This document shows positions 1 to 9,043 of a stretch of 64,000 nt of DNA, one piece after another (the first letter of the stretch is position 1; every line of letters starts with the position of its first letter). A program made the position numbers and the translations under genes. The stretch lies in assembly GCF_007559005.1 (NCBI RefSeq), contig NZ_CP041763.1, positions 1,210,463-1,274,462 on the forward strand, given 5' to 3'. The DNA comes from Gordonia zhaorongruii (lineage in GTDB: Bacteria; Actinomycetota; Actinomycetes; Mycobacteriales; Mycobacteriaceae). Below the pieces are notes generated by a model. It worked only from the letters and a program-made list of their open reading frames with translations, was not told where the DNA came from and made no database searches.

Positions 1-261
1 GACCTCGGAACGGACGTCGTCGAGGGCGCGCGCGGCCTCCTCGCCCAGGCCCCCGAGCCGATCAATGGTGCGCTCATCGCGGTCTCGCCCAACTCGCGCG
101 ACGTGGTAGTCGTGTCCGGATCGGGAGTCGCAGGCCGCGTCAACGACCGAGTGGCCGAGCTCGGCGTGTCGGCCGCACTCTCATCGATCAGGCAGAACGA
201 TCTGATCGACGGCCTCGTGTCGGCGCTGCGCGTGATGGCGACCGCCGTCGCTCGTCCCTGA
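1..261 (+). CDS. C-terminal part of a DUF5130-like (TPM-type) protein
   Basis: An open frame enters from the left edge and stops at a TGA at 259-261, leaving 86 residues. The piece reads as an alpha/beta fold fragment with the strand-like stretch SRDVVVVSGSGVAGRVND and an alternating hydrophobic C-terminus. In mycobacteria a DUF5130 gene lies next to pepN, and that context is the main reason for the name; the fragment itself has no diagnostic motif. The start and the rest of the gene lie outside the window. It converges on the acyl-CoA ligase, 15 bases away, with no obvious terminator between them. Confidence 0.5.
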   Translation, partial: DLGTDVVEGARGLLAQAPEPINGALIAVSPNSRDVVVVSGSGVAGRVNDRVAELGVSAALSSIRQNDLIDGLVSALRVMATAVARP

Positions 262-276
262 CGCTTGACACCGGAT

Positions 277-1878
277 CTACCGAGCGCTCATGTGAGTCAC
301 GTACTCGCGTGAGCGCTCGGCTCGTTCCCACAGGATGTCATCGCCCACTGACAAGCCGTCCGAAACCAGCGACCGCTTGAGGATTTTGTTGGTGGCCGTC
401 GACGGGAGCTCGCGCGCCACCCGCACGTAGCGCGGCCACGCCTTCGGCGACAGATCGTCCTGCGCCGCGAGGAACTCGGCGAAGCCGGCGGGTGTCAGCG
501 TGACATCGTCCCGCAGCACGAGAGCGGCCATCACCTGATCGCCGACCGTGTCCGGATCCGTCATCGCGTACACGGCGACCCGGCTGATTGCGTCGAAGCG
601 CATGAGGATCCGCTCGATCGGTGCAGCCGTCAGATTCTCGCCGTCCACCCGGAGCCAATCGGATGTGCGGCCCGCGAGATAGATGTTCCCGTCCGCGTCG
701 GCGTATGCCAGATCGCCCGACCAGTACATCCCGCCTCGCATGCGCTCGGCATTCGCGCCCGGGTCGTTGTAGTAGCCGGTGAAGAAGCCCGCACCGGTCG
801 TGTTGACCAGTTCGCCTATCGCCTCCTCCGGATTGACGATGACCCCGTGCTCGTCGAATCGGGCGCTGGGACACGGGGTTCGCGTCTCGGAATCGTAGAC
901 GGCCACGCCTTCGAATCCCTTTCCGATGGAGCCCGGGGGAGTGGTCTCGTCCCGACTGACGATCACGGCGTTCTCGGTGGATCCGAAGGCGTCGAGGACG
1001 TGCACTCCGAAACGGCGGGAGAACTCGCCGATGTCGCGTTCGGACGCCTCGTTCCCGAACGCGATGCGCAGCGGGTTGTCGGCGTCGTCCGCTCGCGGCG
1101 GGGTTGCCAGGACGTACGCCAGCGGCTTGCCGACGTAGTTCAGATACGTGACTCCGAACCTGCGCAGATCATCGACGAATCCGGACGCGGAGAAGTGCGC
1201 GGGCACCATGGTCGCGCCTGCGCACAGCGCAGGTCCGAAGCCGCCCGCGATGGCGTTGGAGTGGAACAGAGGCATCGACAGGTAGCAGACGTCGTCCGTC
1301 GTCAGGCCGAACTTCTCCACCAGGTTCGCGCCCGCGAAGAACACCATCAGGTGCGAGACCAGCACGGCCTTGGGGTCACCGCTGGTGCCGGAGGTGAAGA
1401 TCATCATGAACGGATCTGCGGCCTCCACCGTCCGCACGGGGACCAGGTCGCCCGCAGCGTCCAGTTCGGCGGCCCACGCCGGACCGTCCACCTCGATCAC
1501 CGAGACACCGGGGAGATCCAGCCCGTCGATCAGCGCGCGATGACCGGAGTCGACCAGGAGGATCTGAGCATCGGTCCGGAGCACATCGCCGGCCAGTGCT
1601 GCGCCGCGACGCGTGTCGTTGACGCCGCACAGCACGTACCCGCCTGCGGCCGCGGCGGCGAGCGCGACCAGCATCTCCGGCGTATTGCCCAGCAGGGCTG
1701 CGACGTGGGGCGGCGCACCGGCGTCCAGCCGGCTGATGATCGCTGCGCCGTGACTGCGGGCACGCCCCACGTACTCCCGCCAGTCCCACTCACGAATTCG
1801 GCCGGCGTCGCTGAACCGTACTGCGACGCCGGCCGAATCGCTGCGTTCAACGATCAGTTCCTGCAGATTGCGTGCCAT
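277..1878 (-). CDS. Fatty-acid--CoA ligase (FadD-like, AMP-binding family)
   Basis: A 533-residue member of the ANL superfamily, which activates carboxylic acids with ATP to an acyl-adenylate and then forms the CoA thioester. The P-loop-like motif IFTSGTSGDPKAV lies near residue 160. FGSTENAV is the A5-type motif, YWSGDLAY with GRTSDWLRVDGEN near residue 385-405 is the hinge and adenylate-binding region, and the catalytic lysine is in NKILKRS near residue 505. The ATG at 1878 gives a full-length protein. The most likely substrates are medium- to long-chain fatty acids or steroid side-chain acids; the sequence alone does not separate them. It is a single gene transcribed toward the left, 21 bases downstream of pepN. 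Confidence 0.88.
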   Translation of the reverse strand: MARNLQELIVERSDSAGVAVRFSDAGRIREWDWREYVGRARSHGAAIISRLDAGAPPHVAALLGNTPEMLVALAAAAAGGYVLCGVNDTRRGAALAGDVLRTDAQILLVDSGHRALIDGLDLPGVSVIEVDGPAWAAELDAAGDLVPVRTVEAADPFMMIFTSGTSGDPKAVLVSHLMVFFAGANLVEKFGLTTDDVCYLSMPLFHSNAIAGGFGPALCAGATMVPAHFSASGFVDDLRRFGVTYLNYVGKPLAYVLATPPRADDADNPLRIAFGNEASERDIGEFSRRFGVHVLDAFGSTENAVIVSRDETTPPGSIGKGFEGVAVYDSETRTPCPSARFDEHGVIVNPEEAIGELVNTTGAGFFTGYYNDPGANAERMRGGMYWSGDLAYADADGNIYLAGRTSDWLRVDGENLTAAPIERILMRFDAISRVAVYAMTDPDTVGDQVMAALVLRDDVTLTPAGFAEFLAAQDDLSPKAWPRYVRVARELPSTATNKILKRSLVSDGLSVGDDILWERAERSREYVTHMSAR

Positions 1879-1899
1879 GCGCGCATTTTGGCACAGGTG

Positions 1900-4485
1900 T
1901 CAGTCGGCGGAGGCCGCATCGAACGAACGGGCCGCGATGGCGCGCGCAGCCGAGTCGCGGCCTTCCACGATGAGACGCCGCAGCGCCGCCGGCAGCTCGC
2001 CGGCCAGCAGATCGTCGGCCTCGGCGAGCGCGTCGTCGCTGAGGTCCCAGCTCGGGTAGAGACCGACCACGACGGTCTGGGCGACCTCGCTCGTGCGGCG
2101 CGACCAGAGATCGGACACCTCCGCGAAGTAGCGCTTCGTGTACGGCTTCAGCAGCTCGGACTGCCCGGGACTCGTGATTCCCTGAACGATCGACCGCACA
2201 GTCACGTTGGCGACCGAGTCGTCGTCGAACGCTGTCGTCCAGGCGTTCTCCTTGGCCTCGCGGTCGGGCTTCGCGGCACGCGCAGCCGCAGCGTGACGGG
2301 CGCCCGCTGCGGTGTTGTCGCGCTCGCTCTCCGCGGCGATCTCCTTCTCGCCGATCGCATCGCGCGCGGCGAGCGCTCGCACGGCACGCCAGCGCAGTTC
2401 GGCATCGACCACGAGTCCGGGCAGACCCTGTGGCGCCGGATCCCCGCCGTCGATCAAGGACGCGACGACGGGCACCTCGGCATCGCCGAGTACTCCGGCG
2501 AGGAGGGTGTTCACGAACGCGAGCTGATGATCGGACCCGGCCTCGGCGGCCCGCGCCAACTCGAGCAGGCGGGCCGAGAACGCGGGCCATCCGGTCGATT
2601 CCGCCCACTCGGGTTCCGCGTACGCCTCGAGGGCGGTGGTCGCCTGCATCAGCACGCGCTGCACCACGCCGACCTCGCTCTCCGTGGCGATGCCACGGCC
2701 CACCAGTTCGGCGAAGACACGTGCGGGCATCTCGGCCTGACGCGTCATCTCCCATGCTGCGGACCAGACCAGAGTGCGCGGCATCGGATCGGCGATGTCG
2801 GCGATCCGCGTTGTCGCCGTGACGAGGGAATCGGGGTCCAGACGGACCGTCGCGTACGTCAGATCGTCGTCGTTGAGCAGGATCAGGTCCCCGCGGTGCT
2901 TGCCGACGAGGCCGGGGACCTCGGTGCGCTCGCCTTCGATGTCGAGCTCCACCGATTCGGTCCGGACCAGCGCGCCGTCGTCATCGGAGCCGTAGACGCC
3001 GACCTTCATGCGGTGCACGCGGGTCTCTCCCGCGCCCGGTGCCGCGCCGTCCTGCAGGACGGCGAACGACGTGATGATCCCGTCATCGTCCACCTCGAGA
3101 TCGGGTCGGAGGACGTTGATGCCGGTCGTCTTGAGCCACTGGCGGCCCCAGTCCGACAGATCCCGTCCCGACGCCACCTCCAGTGCGCCGAGCAGGTCGG
3201 CGAACGAGGCGTTGCCGAAGCGGTGCGCGGCGAAGTAATCGCGCAGACCCGCGAGGAACGGATCGAGGCCCACATACGCGACGAGTTGCTTGAGAACCGA
3301 TGCGCCCTTGGCGTACGTGATGCCGTCGAAGTTGACCTCGACCGCCGCGATATCCGGGATGTCGGCTGCGATCGGGTGCGTCGACGGGAGCTGGTCCTGG
3401 CGGTAGGCCCACGACTTCTCGACGTTCGCGAACGTCGTCCAGGCGTTGGTGTACTCGGTGGCCTCGACCTGCGAGAGGACCGATGCGAAGGTTGCGAACG
3501 ACTCGTTGAGCCACAGGTCGTCCCACCAGGTCATGGTGACCAGGTCGCCGAACCACATGTGCGCCATCTCGTGCAGGATCGTCTCGGCGCGGCGCTCGTA
3601 CAGGTACCTGGTGACGCGGGAGCGGAACACGTAGTCCTCGAGGAAGGTGACGGCGCCGGCGTTCTCCATCGCGCCTGCGTTGAACTCGGGGACGAACAAT
3701 TGGTCGTACTTGCCGAAGGCGTACGGGATCCCGAACACGCGGTGGTAGAAGCCGAACCCCTGCTTGGTCTCGGTGAACAGTCGCTCCGCGTCCATGAACT
3801 CGGCGAGCGAGGCGCGACAGAAGAGACCGAGGGGGATGGTGCCGTGCGCGTCGGTGTACTCGTCGGTCCACTTGGCGTACGGGCCTGCGATCAGCGCGAC
3901 GAGGTAGGTGCTCATCGGCTCGGTGGTCGCGAAGCGGTGCACGGATGCGCCGGATCCGGTCTTCTCCGGGTCGTCTCGGAGTGCGCCGTTCGCGATGACC
4001 TCCCAGTCGGCGGGCGCGGTCACCGTGGTCGAGTACGTGGCCTTGAGGTCGGGCTGATCGAAGCAGGCGAACATGCGCTTGGCGTCCGCGGTCTCGAACT
4101 GGGAGTACAGGTACACGGCGCCGTCCGCCGGGTCGACGAATCGGTGCAGGCCCTCGCCGGTGTTCGAGTAGGCGCACTCGGCGATGACGGTGAGTTCGTT
4201 CTCGGCCGCGAGGCCGGTCAACTCGATCCCGGTGGATTCGTCGTAGCCGCTCACATCGACGTCCGCGCCGTTCAGCGTCGCCGAGACGACGCGCGGTGCG
4301 ATGAGGTCGATGAACGTCGTCGCGCCGCCGCTCGCCCGGAACCGGACGGTGGTGCGGGATGCGAACCGATCGATGCCGGGGGCCCCGGAACCGTCGGTCA
4401 GGTCGAGGTCGAGGATGTACTCGTCGACCTCGAGGATGGCTGCGCGCTGCTGCGCCTGGTCACGTGTCAGATTCGGTGCGCTCAC
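1900..4485 (-). CDS. pepN: Aminopeptidase N (M1 metallopeptidase)
   Basis: An 861-residue M1-family zinc aminopeptidase that removes N-terminal amino acids from peptides in the cytosol. The exopeptidase motif GAMENAG lies near residue 270. The zinc site HEMAH is at residues 305-309, with the third ligand Glu in NESFA 19 residues after the second His. The ERAP1-like C-terminal helical domain fills the rest. A longer open frame runs upstream to 4782, but only the GTG at 4485 (VSAPNLTRDQAQ...) begins the conserved N-terminal domain; the extension lies over the neighbouring secreted-protein gene. A 20-bp tandem repeat lies just upstream of this start. Confidence 0.95.
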   Translation of the reverse strand: MSAPNLTRDQAQQRAAILEVDEYILDLDLTDGSGAPGIDRFASRTTVRFRASGGATTFIDLIAPRVVSATLNGADVDVSGYDESTGIELTGLAAENELTVIAECAYSNTGEGLHRFVDPADGAVYLYSQFETADAKRMFACFDQPDLKATYSTTVTAPADWEVIANGALRDDPEKTGSGASVHRFATTEPMSTYLVALIAGPYAKWTDEYTDAHGTIPLGLFCRASLAEFMDAERLFTETKQGFGFYHRVFGIPYAFGKYDQLFVPEFNAGAMENAGAVTFLEDYVFRSRVTRYLYERRAETILHEMAHMWFGDLVTMTWWDDLWLNESFATFASVLSQVEATEYTNAWTTFANVEKSWAYRQDQLPSTHPIAADIPDIAAVEVNFDGITYAKGASVLKQLVAYVGLDPFLAGLRDYFAAHRFGNASFADLLGALEVASGRDLSDWGRQWLKTTGINVLRPDLEVDDDGIITSFAVLQDGAAPGAGETRVHRMKVGVYGSDDDGALVRTESVELDIEGERTEVPGLVGKHRGDLILLNDDDLTYATVRLDPDSLVTATTRIADIADPMPRTLVWSAAWEMTRQAEMPARVFAELVGRGIATESEVGVVQRVLMQATTALEAYAEPEWAESTGWPAFSARLLELARAAEAGSDHQLAFVNTLLAGVLGDAEVPVVASLIDGGDPAPQGLPGLVVDAELRWRAVRALAARDAIGEKEIAAESERDNTAAGARHAAAARAAKPDREAKENAWTTAFDDDSVANVTVRSIVQGITSPGQSELLKPYTKRYFAEVSDLWSRRTSEVAQTVVVGLYPSWDLSDDALAEADDLLAGELPAALRRLIVEGRDSAARAIAARSFDAASAD

Positions 4486-4497
4486 CTGTCCCACTGT

Positions 4498-4537
4498 AGT
4501 GATGGGCGAGTGCGAGCAGTGATGGGCGAGTGCGAGC
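4498..4537. repeat. Two perfect tandem copies of a 20-bp unit
   Basis: The unit AGTGATGGGCGAGTGCGAGC occurs at 4498-4517 and again at 4518-4537 with no mismatch. It lies in the 56-bp gap between the pepN start (4485) and the stop of the secreted-protein gene (4542), so it sits in the pepN leader or promoter zone. No function can be read from it. Confidence 0.9.
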
Positions 4538-4541
4538 GCCG

Positions 4542-5045
4542 TCAGCGAACCGTGAAGACTCCGAAGCCCGGCAGCGACGGCTGACCGGCGTTCGGGTAGA
4601 CGGCGGAGCCGGCGAGTCTGACTGTGACGGCGATCCGGCCCGGCCCGGTGTGGATCTCCCTCGAGGCGGGTACCGGGCTCCGGAAGTTCTTGCACAGCCG
4701 AATCCGGACGTCGCCCGACTTGCCGTCCGAGAGATTGGCCAGGTGGATGTCGAGGAGTGCGCCGGCCGCGCTCGAACTGCACGTGTAGGCGGTTCCCGGG
4801 GCGGACAGGATCACGTCACCCGGCTTCGCACCGTTCCGCGCGTGCACGCCCTGCGCGAGTGGACCGGGAACCACCAGACCGCTCCATTGCACCCCGATGG
4901 ACGGGAACTGGTAGACCGTGATCGGCCGCGCCGCGACCGCGTGCGGAGTCGCCTCGGCGGATGGGGCAGTGCCGACTGTCGTCCCGATGAGAGCGGCCCC
5001 GGTGACGGCCGCAGCCGTCACGATATTCTTCCTGGTCGTGCGCAT
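4542..5045 (-). CDS. Small secreted protein of unknown function
   Basis: 167 residues. The N-terminus has basic residues (MRTTRKN), a hydrophobic core and an Ala-X-Ala-type cleavage site near residue 32 (SAEA), a Sec signal peptide. The mature part of about 135 residues has two cysteines (in AYTCSSS and RLCKNF), many beta-prone stretches and no motif I recognise. It is probably exported to the cell envelope or medium. It is transcribed in the same direction as pepN, 56 bp upstream of it, and divergently from the CPWC protein; the 76-bp gap at 5046-5121 must hold both promoters. Confidence 0.75.
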   Translation of the reverse strand: MRTTRKNIVTAAAVTGAALIGTTVGTAPSAEATPHAVAARPITVYQFPSIGVQWSGLVVPGPLAQGVHARNGAKPGDVILSAPGTAYTCSSSAAGALLDIHLANLSDGKSGDVRIRLCKNFRSPVPASREIHTGPGRIAVTVRLAGSAVYPNAGQPSLPGFGVFTVR

Positions 5046-5121
5046 TCATCCTCCCCAGGTCGTGCGCAGACCCCCGACACGCTGGACGATACCCGGGGCG
5101 GAAGGGTGGTTCAATGGCCTC

Positions 5122-5730
5122 ATGGCTGAGTTGAATCGCGTTGACTTCTGGTTCGATCCGTTCTGCCCGTGGTGCTGGATCACCTCGCGCTGGATCCTCG
5201 AGGCGTCGCAGGTGCGCACTCTCGATGTGAACTTCCACATCATGAGCCTCGCCGTGCTCAACGAGGGCAAGGACATCCCCGCCGATTACCGCGAGATGCT
5301 CAAGGATGCGTGGGGGCCGGTCCGCGTGCTCGCCGCGGCCGCCGCGCGTCACGGCGACGACGTGCTCGCGCCGCTGTACACCGCGATGGGCACGCAGCTG
5401 CACGACAACGGGAACCGCGATGTTCCGTCGATGGTCGCGACCGCACTGCAGGAGGCCGGCCTGGAAGCCGACCTCGCGGATGCCGTCGCGTCGGACGAGT
5501 TCGACGAGGCGATCCGAACCAGTCACCACGAGGGCATGGACAAGGTCGGCGATGACGTCGGGACCCCGACCATCCACGTGAACGGCGTGGCGTTCTTCGG
5601 CCCGGTTCTGTCCCGTATTCCGCGTGGTGAGGAAGCGGGTCGGGTGTGGGACGGCGTCGTCGCTCTCGCGTCGTACCAGCACTTCTTCGAGCTCAAGCGG
5701 AGCCGCGACGAGGATCCGCAGTTCGACTAG
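5122..5730 (+). CDS. DsbA-family mycothiol-dependent nitroreductase-like protein
   Basis: A 202-residue thioredoxin-fold protein of the DsbA/FrnE type. The active-site motif CPWC sits at the N-terminus (FDPFCPWCWITSRW, near residue 14) and the cis-proline region is VGTPTIHVNG near residue 150. The closest known relative by motif and gene position is M. tuberculosis Rv2466c, a mycothiol-dependent reductase made under oxidative stress. The ATG at 5122 (MAELNRVDFW) is chosen because the family begins there; the open frame extends upstream without homology. Its stop shares the bases CTAG with the stop of the converging M48 protease gene. Confidence 0.88.
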   Translation: MAELNRVDFWFDPFCPWCWITSRWILEASQVRTLDVNFHIMSLAVLNEGKDIPADYREMLKDAWGPVRVLAAAAARHGDDVLAPLYTAMGTQLHDNGNRDVPSMVATALQEAGLEADLADAVASDEFDEAIRTSHHEGMDKVGDDVGTPTIHVNGVAFFGPVLSRIPRGEEAGRVWDGVVALASYQHFFELKRSRDEDPQFD

Positions 5731-6740
5731 TACGTTCCGGTCTCCGACAACCCGTTCGGCAGCGATCCGGGTGCGACCTGGGCGGGCGGCAGCGGAGCGG
5801 GCACGTGCGTCACATTGCCGCTGCCGGTACCGCGGACGAACCACCGCGGACGGAAGAGGATCGCTCCGCTGCGCGTGCGGTCGCGCAGAGCGGCAGCTCG
5901 CCAGGTGAGCACGGGGTGTGATGAGAGGGCGTTCACGAGCGTGATGAAGAATCCTCGCTCGTGCACGGCCCGATCGGCGAACTGGTCGAAGTCGATGGCG
6001 CTGAGCAGGTACTTTCCGGAAGCCAGCAGACCGATCATCGGAGCTGCCCCGTCCGGCCGCGAATAATAGCCGTAATTGTCCGCGGTGTACTCCTGGGCGC
6101 GGGAGAGCGTTGCGCCCAGGATCGGGATGTTCATGAGAAGGCTGGAGAACAACTGCCGCCAGTACGAGGTATGCCCTGCGGCGATATGCCCTACCTCGTG
6201 GCCGATCACGAACTCGAGGGCCTCCGGACTGCGAGCCCGCCCGCCGACCTCGAACATGTCCGAGTAGACGACGACGAAGCGTCGGAATCCGTGACCGGAC
6301 GCGAAGGCGTTGATCTGCCCGTTGCCCGCCATCACGAAGGCGTCGGGCACGTACTCCATGCCGTAACGGGCCGATGCCTCGACGACCATCGCGAACGCGT
6401 CCGGGAACTGCGTCGGCGTCACCTGCACCGCGTTCGCACGGATACTCGCGTATCCCGCACCTCGGCCGATGAAGATCAGGATCGGGAGGGCGAGCGGAAG
6501 CAGAAGCCAATCGGTGAGGGCGCCGAACGCGATCAGTGCGATCACCACGATGTAGACACCGAGGGACAGCAGAATCGCCACCACCAGCGTGGGGATCTCC
6601 CACGGGTGTCTGCGCGGTGAGCTCGCATAGACAGCGGGCGGCAGCCATCGGGTGTTCGGGCCCGGTGGGTTGTCGGGAGACGTCTCGATCTGGCGATCGT
6701 CGACGCCGGGTACTGAGGGGATGGGCGCGTGGGTATCCAC
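5727..6740 (-). CDS. M48-family membrane metalloprotease (HtpX-like)
   Basis: 337 residues. A proline-rich cytosolic N-terminus of about 48 residues is followed by two closely spaced membrane helices (near residues 49-95) and then an M48 peptidase domain. The zinc motif HEVGHIAAGH starts at residue 181 and the third ligand is the Glu of AQEYTADNYG. HtpX-type enzymes degrade damaged membrane proteins; that role is inferred. It is divergent from rpiB across a 23-bp gap, and its last codon overlaps the end of the converging CPWC protein gene by four bases. Confidence 0.88.
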   Translation of the reverse strand: MDTHAPIPSVPGVDDRQIETSPDNPPGPNTRWLPPAVYASSPRRHPWEIPTLVVAILLSLGVYIVVIALIAFGALTDWLLLPLALPILIFIGRGAGYASIRANAVQVTPTQFPDAFAMVVEASARYGMEYVPDAFVMAGNGQINAFASGHGFRRFVVVYSDMFEVGGRARSPEALEFVIGHEVGHIAAGHTSYWRQLFSSLLMNIPILGATLSRAQEYTADNYGYYSRPDGAAPMIGLLASGKYLLSAIDFDQFADRAVHERGFFITLVNALSSHPVLTWRAAALRDRTRSGAILFRPRWFVRGTGSGNVTHVPAPLPPAQVAPGSLPNGLSETGTY

Positions 6741-6750
6741 ACCACCAATC

Positions 6751-6756
6751 TATAGT
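6751..6756 (+). promoter_or_regulatory. Probable -10 element of rpiB with a leaderless start
   Basis: TATAGT lies seven bases before the rpiB ATG at 6764. At the usual distance from a -10 box, transcription would begin at or next to the start codon, giving a leaderless mRNA, which is common in Mycobacteriales. No convincing -35 is visible. The whole element lies between two divergent start codons only 23 bp apart. Confidence 0.5.
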
Positions 6757-6763
6757 GGGCGTC

Positions 6764-7243
6764 ATGCGCATTTACCTCGGTGCCGACCATGCCGGATTCG
6801 AACGCAAGAACGAGATCGCCGATCACCTGCGGTCGAACGGTCACGATGTCGTCGATTGCGGAGCCCACGAGTACGACGCCGTGGACGATTACCCGGCGTT
6901 CTGCATCGCGGCCGCCGAGCGTGTCGTCGCCGATCCGGGGAGCCTGGGAATCGTCCTGGGTGGCAGCGGAAACGGTGAGCAGATCGCGGCGAACAAGGTG
7001 AAGGGCGCACGGTGCGCACTCGCCTGGAGCGCCGAGACCGCACAGCTCGCACGCCAGCACAACAACGCACAGCTGATCGGCCTCGGCGGACGCATGCACA
7101 GCAGCGAGGAAGCGCTCGCCATCGTCGACGCCTTCGTCGCCACCGAGTGGTCGGACGAGGCGCGCCACCAGCGTCGCATTGACATTCTGGCCGAGTACGA
7201 GGCGACCGGCGTCGCGCCGGAACTTCCCGCGCAGCCGCGCTGA
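6764..7243 (+). CDS. rpiB: Ribose-5-phosphate isomerase B
   Basis: A 159-residue RpiB/LacAB-family enzyme of the non-oxidative pentose phosphate pathway. Diagnostic stretches are MRIYLGADHAGFE at the N-terminus, VDCGAHEYDAVDDYP, the phosphate-binding loop GIVLGGSGNGEQIAANKV and NAQLIGLGGR. In the GGSGNG loop a serine takes the place of the cysteine base of the E. coli-type enzyme, as in mycobacterial RpiB. The gene is followed after 14 bp by nei2 on the same strand, so the two are probably cotranscribed. Confidence 0.95.
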   Translation: MRIYLGADHAGFERKNEIADHLRSNGHDVVDCGAHEYDAVDDYPAFCIAAAERVVADPGSLGIVLGGSGNGEQIAANKVKGARCALAWSAETAQLARQHNNAQLIGLGGRMHSSEEALAIVDAFVATEWSDEARHQRRIDILAEYEATGVAPELPAQPR

Positions 7244-7257
7244 CCTGACCGGGCACC

Positions 7258-8052
7258 GTGCCCGAGGGACACACGCTGCACCGGCTCGCACGCCGGCAGC
7301 AACGGCACTTCGGCGGACGATCGGTCCGCATCAGCAGCCCGCAGGGCCGGTTCACGGACGAGGCACGTCGGCTCGACGGCCTCGTGTTCCGTCGGGCCGA
7401 GGCATGGGGCAAGCACCTCGTCCACCAGTACTCGGACGGCTCGATCGTTCACATCCACCTCGGGATCTACGGCGCGTTCAGCGAGGAGCCGAGCCCGATG
7501 GGCGCACCGACCGGTCAGGTGCGGATGCGCATCGAGGGTCAGCAGATCGGCACGGACCTTCGCGGTCCCAACGCCTGCGAACTCTTCACCCCGGCCGACC
7601 TCGAGGCGCTGATCGCGCGTCTCGGACCCGATCCGCTGCGCCGTGACGCCGAACCCGCGGACGCATGGCGGGCGATCTCCCGGTCGCGTCGCGCCATCGG
7701 AGCCCTTCTCATGGACCAGAAGGTGATAGCGGGTGTCGGCAACGTGTATCGCGCCGAGGTCCTGTTCCGTGCGGGAATCGACCCGTTCCGGCCGGGGACC
7801 TCGATCAGCCGGGTGGAATTCGACGAGTTCTGGGCCGACCTCCTTCACCTGATGCCGATCGGGGTGCGGCGCGGCCGCATGCATGTGGTGCGTCCGGAGG
7901 ACGATCACGGCGCTCCGGCCTACGCACCGGACCGGCCGCGCACATACGTGTACCGGCGTGCGGGGGAGCCGTGCAGACAGTGCGGTACCGCGATCGCCCA
8001 CGCCGAGATGGCGGCCCGGAACCTGTTCTGGTGCCCTGCCTGTCAGACCTGA
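7258..8052 (+). CDS. nei2: Endonuclease VIII-like DNA glycosylase (Nei2)
   Basis: 264 residues of the Fpg/Nei family. Translation from GTG at 7258 gives (M)PEGHTLHR, so after Met removal the catalytic Pro and the following Glu are N-terminal, as required for the Schiff-base chemistry; this fixes the start. A helix-two-turn-helix region (GVGNVYRAEVLFRAGI) and a C4 zinc finger (CRQCGTAIAHAEMAARNLFW then CPAC) close the protein. The motif PEGHT rather than PELPE marks it as Nei, acting on oxidised pyrimidines, as opposed to the MutM proteins later in the window. It has the same position next to rpiB as in mycobacteria. Confidence 0.92.
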   Translation: MPEGHTLHRLARRQQRHFGGRSVRISSPQGRFTDEARRLDGLVFRRAEAWGKHLVHQYSDGSIVHIHLGIYGAFSEEPSPMGAPTGQVRMRIEGQQIGTDLRGPNACELFTPADLEALIARLGPDPLRRDAEPADAWRAISRSRRAIGALLMDQKVIAGVGNVYRAEVLFRAGIDPFRPGTSISRVEFDEFWADLLHLMPIGVRRGRMHVVRPEDDHGAPAYAPDRPRTYVYRRAGEPCRQCGTAIAHAEMAARNLFWCPACQT

Positions 8053-8115
8053 TTCTCAGGGACCGCTCAGCAGGGGCACGGCGCTGCTGTCAGTATCGGG
8101 GCGCATGGTGGAGGC

Positions 8116-9030
8116 ATGGAGACCGCACCCGAACCGATCACGGTTCTCGCCGTAGGCGGCACCGGTGAGTCCTATCCGGGCGACGCCCGCACTCATGTCA
8201 CCGGAATGCTGGCCGCGGTGACCGACCGGCTCGACGACCGGTTCGCCGCTCGCTGGGTCGGGTACCCGGCCAGCTACGGCCCGACGGCCGGACGGCACGG
8301 GCTGGCCTACGTGGACAGCGTGGCGTTCGGCGTCGGCCGACTCGCCTCGGCGATCAGGGAGACAGACGGCCCCGTCATGCTCATCGGCTACTCGCAGGGT
8401 GCCGCGGTGATCCGGACTCTGCTCTCGCACCCGTCCGCGGCCCGGCTAGTCGATCAGGTGGCGAGTGTCGGATTCGTCGCCGACCCGAATCAGCCGCCCG
8501 GTGTGATCGACGGATGCCTGGGCTGGGGAGTGGCAGGCCCCGGGGCCCCGCTTCCCGGAGACGTCCCAGCCTGCTGGGTCGGTGCGGCGGACGACATGAT
8601 CTGCAATGCCACCGAGGACTCGCTGATACGCGACATCGCCGACCTGACGGACTCGTTGTCCGTGTCGCACGTCCGTCGCTGGATGAGCGCCATGCGCGGG
8701 GCCGTACTCTCCGACCGCATGCAGAACGCGGCTCGCACGAGTGTGTCGCCGAGCCAGTGGCGACGGGATCTTCACCGTCTGGGCAATGCGGCGCGCGAGT
8801 TGCGGGGCTATCTGCCACCGCAGATCCGGATCGGCAGTCGGCCGATCCTCAACCGTGGCGGTGGCCGCCACGTGTCGTACGCCGAGGAGCCCTACCGGCA
8901 CGCACCTCTCACCGACCCGGACACCACCGGGTGCGAGTACCTCGCCGAGTGGATGCAGGTGCAGGTCACCATGGGGGAGCGGTTGGAGTCGCACAATTCC
9001 GGAGAACGCCGGCTGCAGCCCGCGAGTTGA
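8116..9030 (+). CDS. Serine hydrolase of the LysB / cutinase-like (PE-PPE domain) type
   Basis: A 304-residue alpha/beta-hydrolase. The nucleophile elbow GYSQGA has its serine at residue 93. A candidate acid is in GAADDMICN and a candidate histidine in GRHVSYAEEPY. The combination VGGTGESY, GYSQGAAV and a late His is typical of mycobacteriophage LysB and of actinobacterial PE-PPE-type esterases, which cut mycolyl esters or other lipids. There is no signal peptide, so a cell-internal role or a phage origin is possible. A strong hairpin follows the stop by 13 bp. Confidence 0.75.
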   Translation: METAPEPITVLAVGGTGESYPGDARTHVTGMLAAVTDRLDDRFAARWVGYPASYGPTAGRHGLAYVDSVAFGVGRLASAIRETDGPVMLIGYSQGAAVIRTLLSHPSAARLVDQVASVGFVADPNQPPGVIDGCLGWGVAGPGAPLPGDVPACWVGAADDMICNATEDSLIRDIADLTDSLSVSHVRRWMSAMRGAVLSDRMQNAARTSVSPSQWRRDLHRLGNAARELRGYLPPQIRIGSRPILNRGGGRHVSYAEEPYRHAPLTDPDTTGCEYLAEWMQVQVTMGERLESHNSGERRLQPAS

Positions 9031-9043
9031 ACCTACCGACGGG

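Noticed and set aside
847-4584. A 1245-codon open frame on the plus strand opposite the acyl-CoA ligase and pepN
   Set aside because: It is the antisense shadow of two clear genes in high-G+C DNA; it has no ribosome site, no family motif and biased composition.
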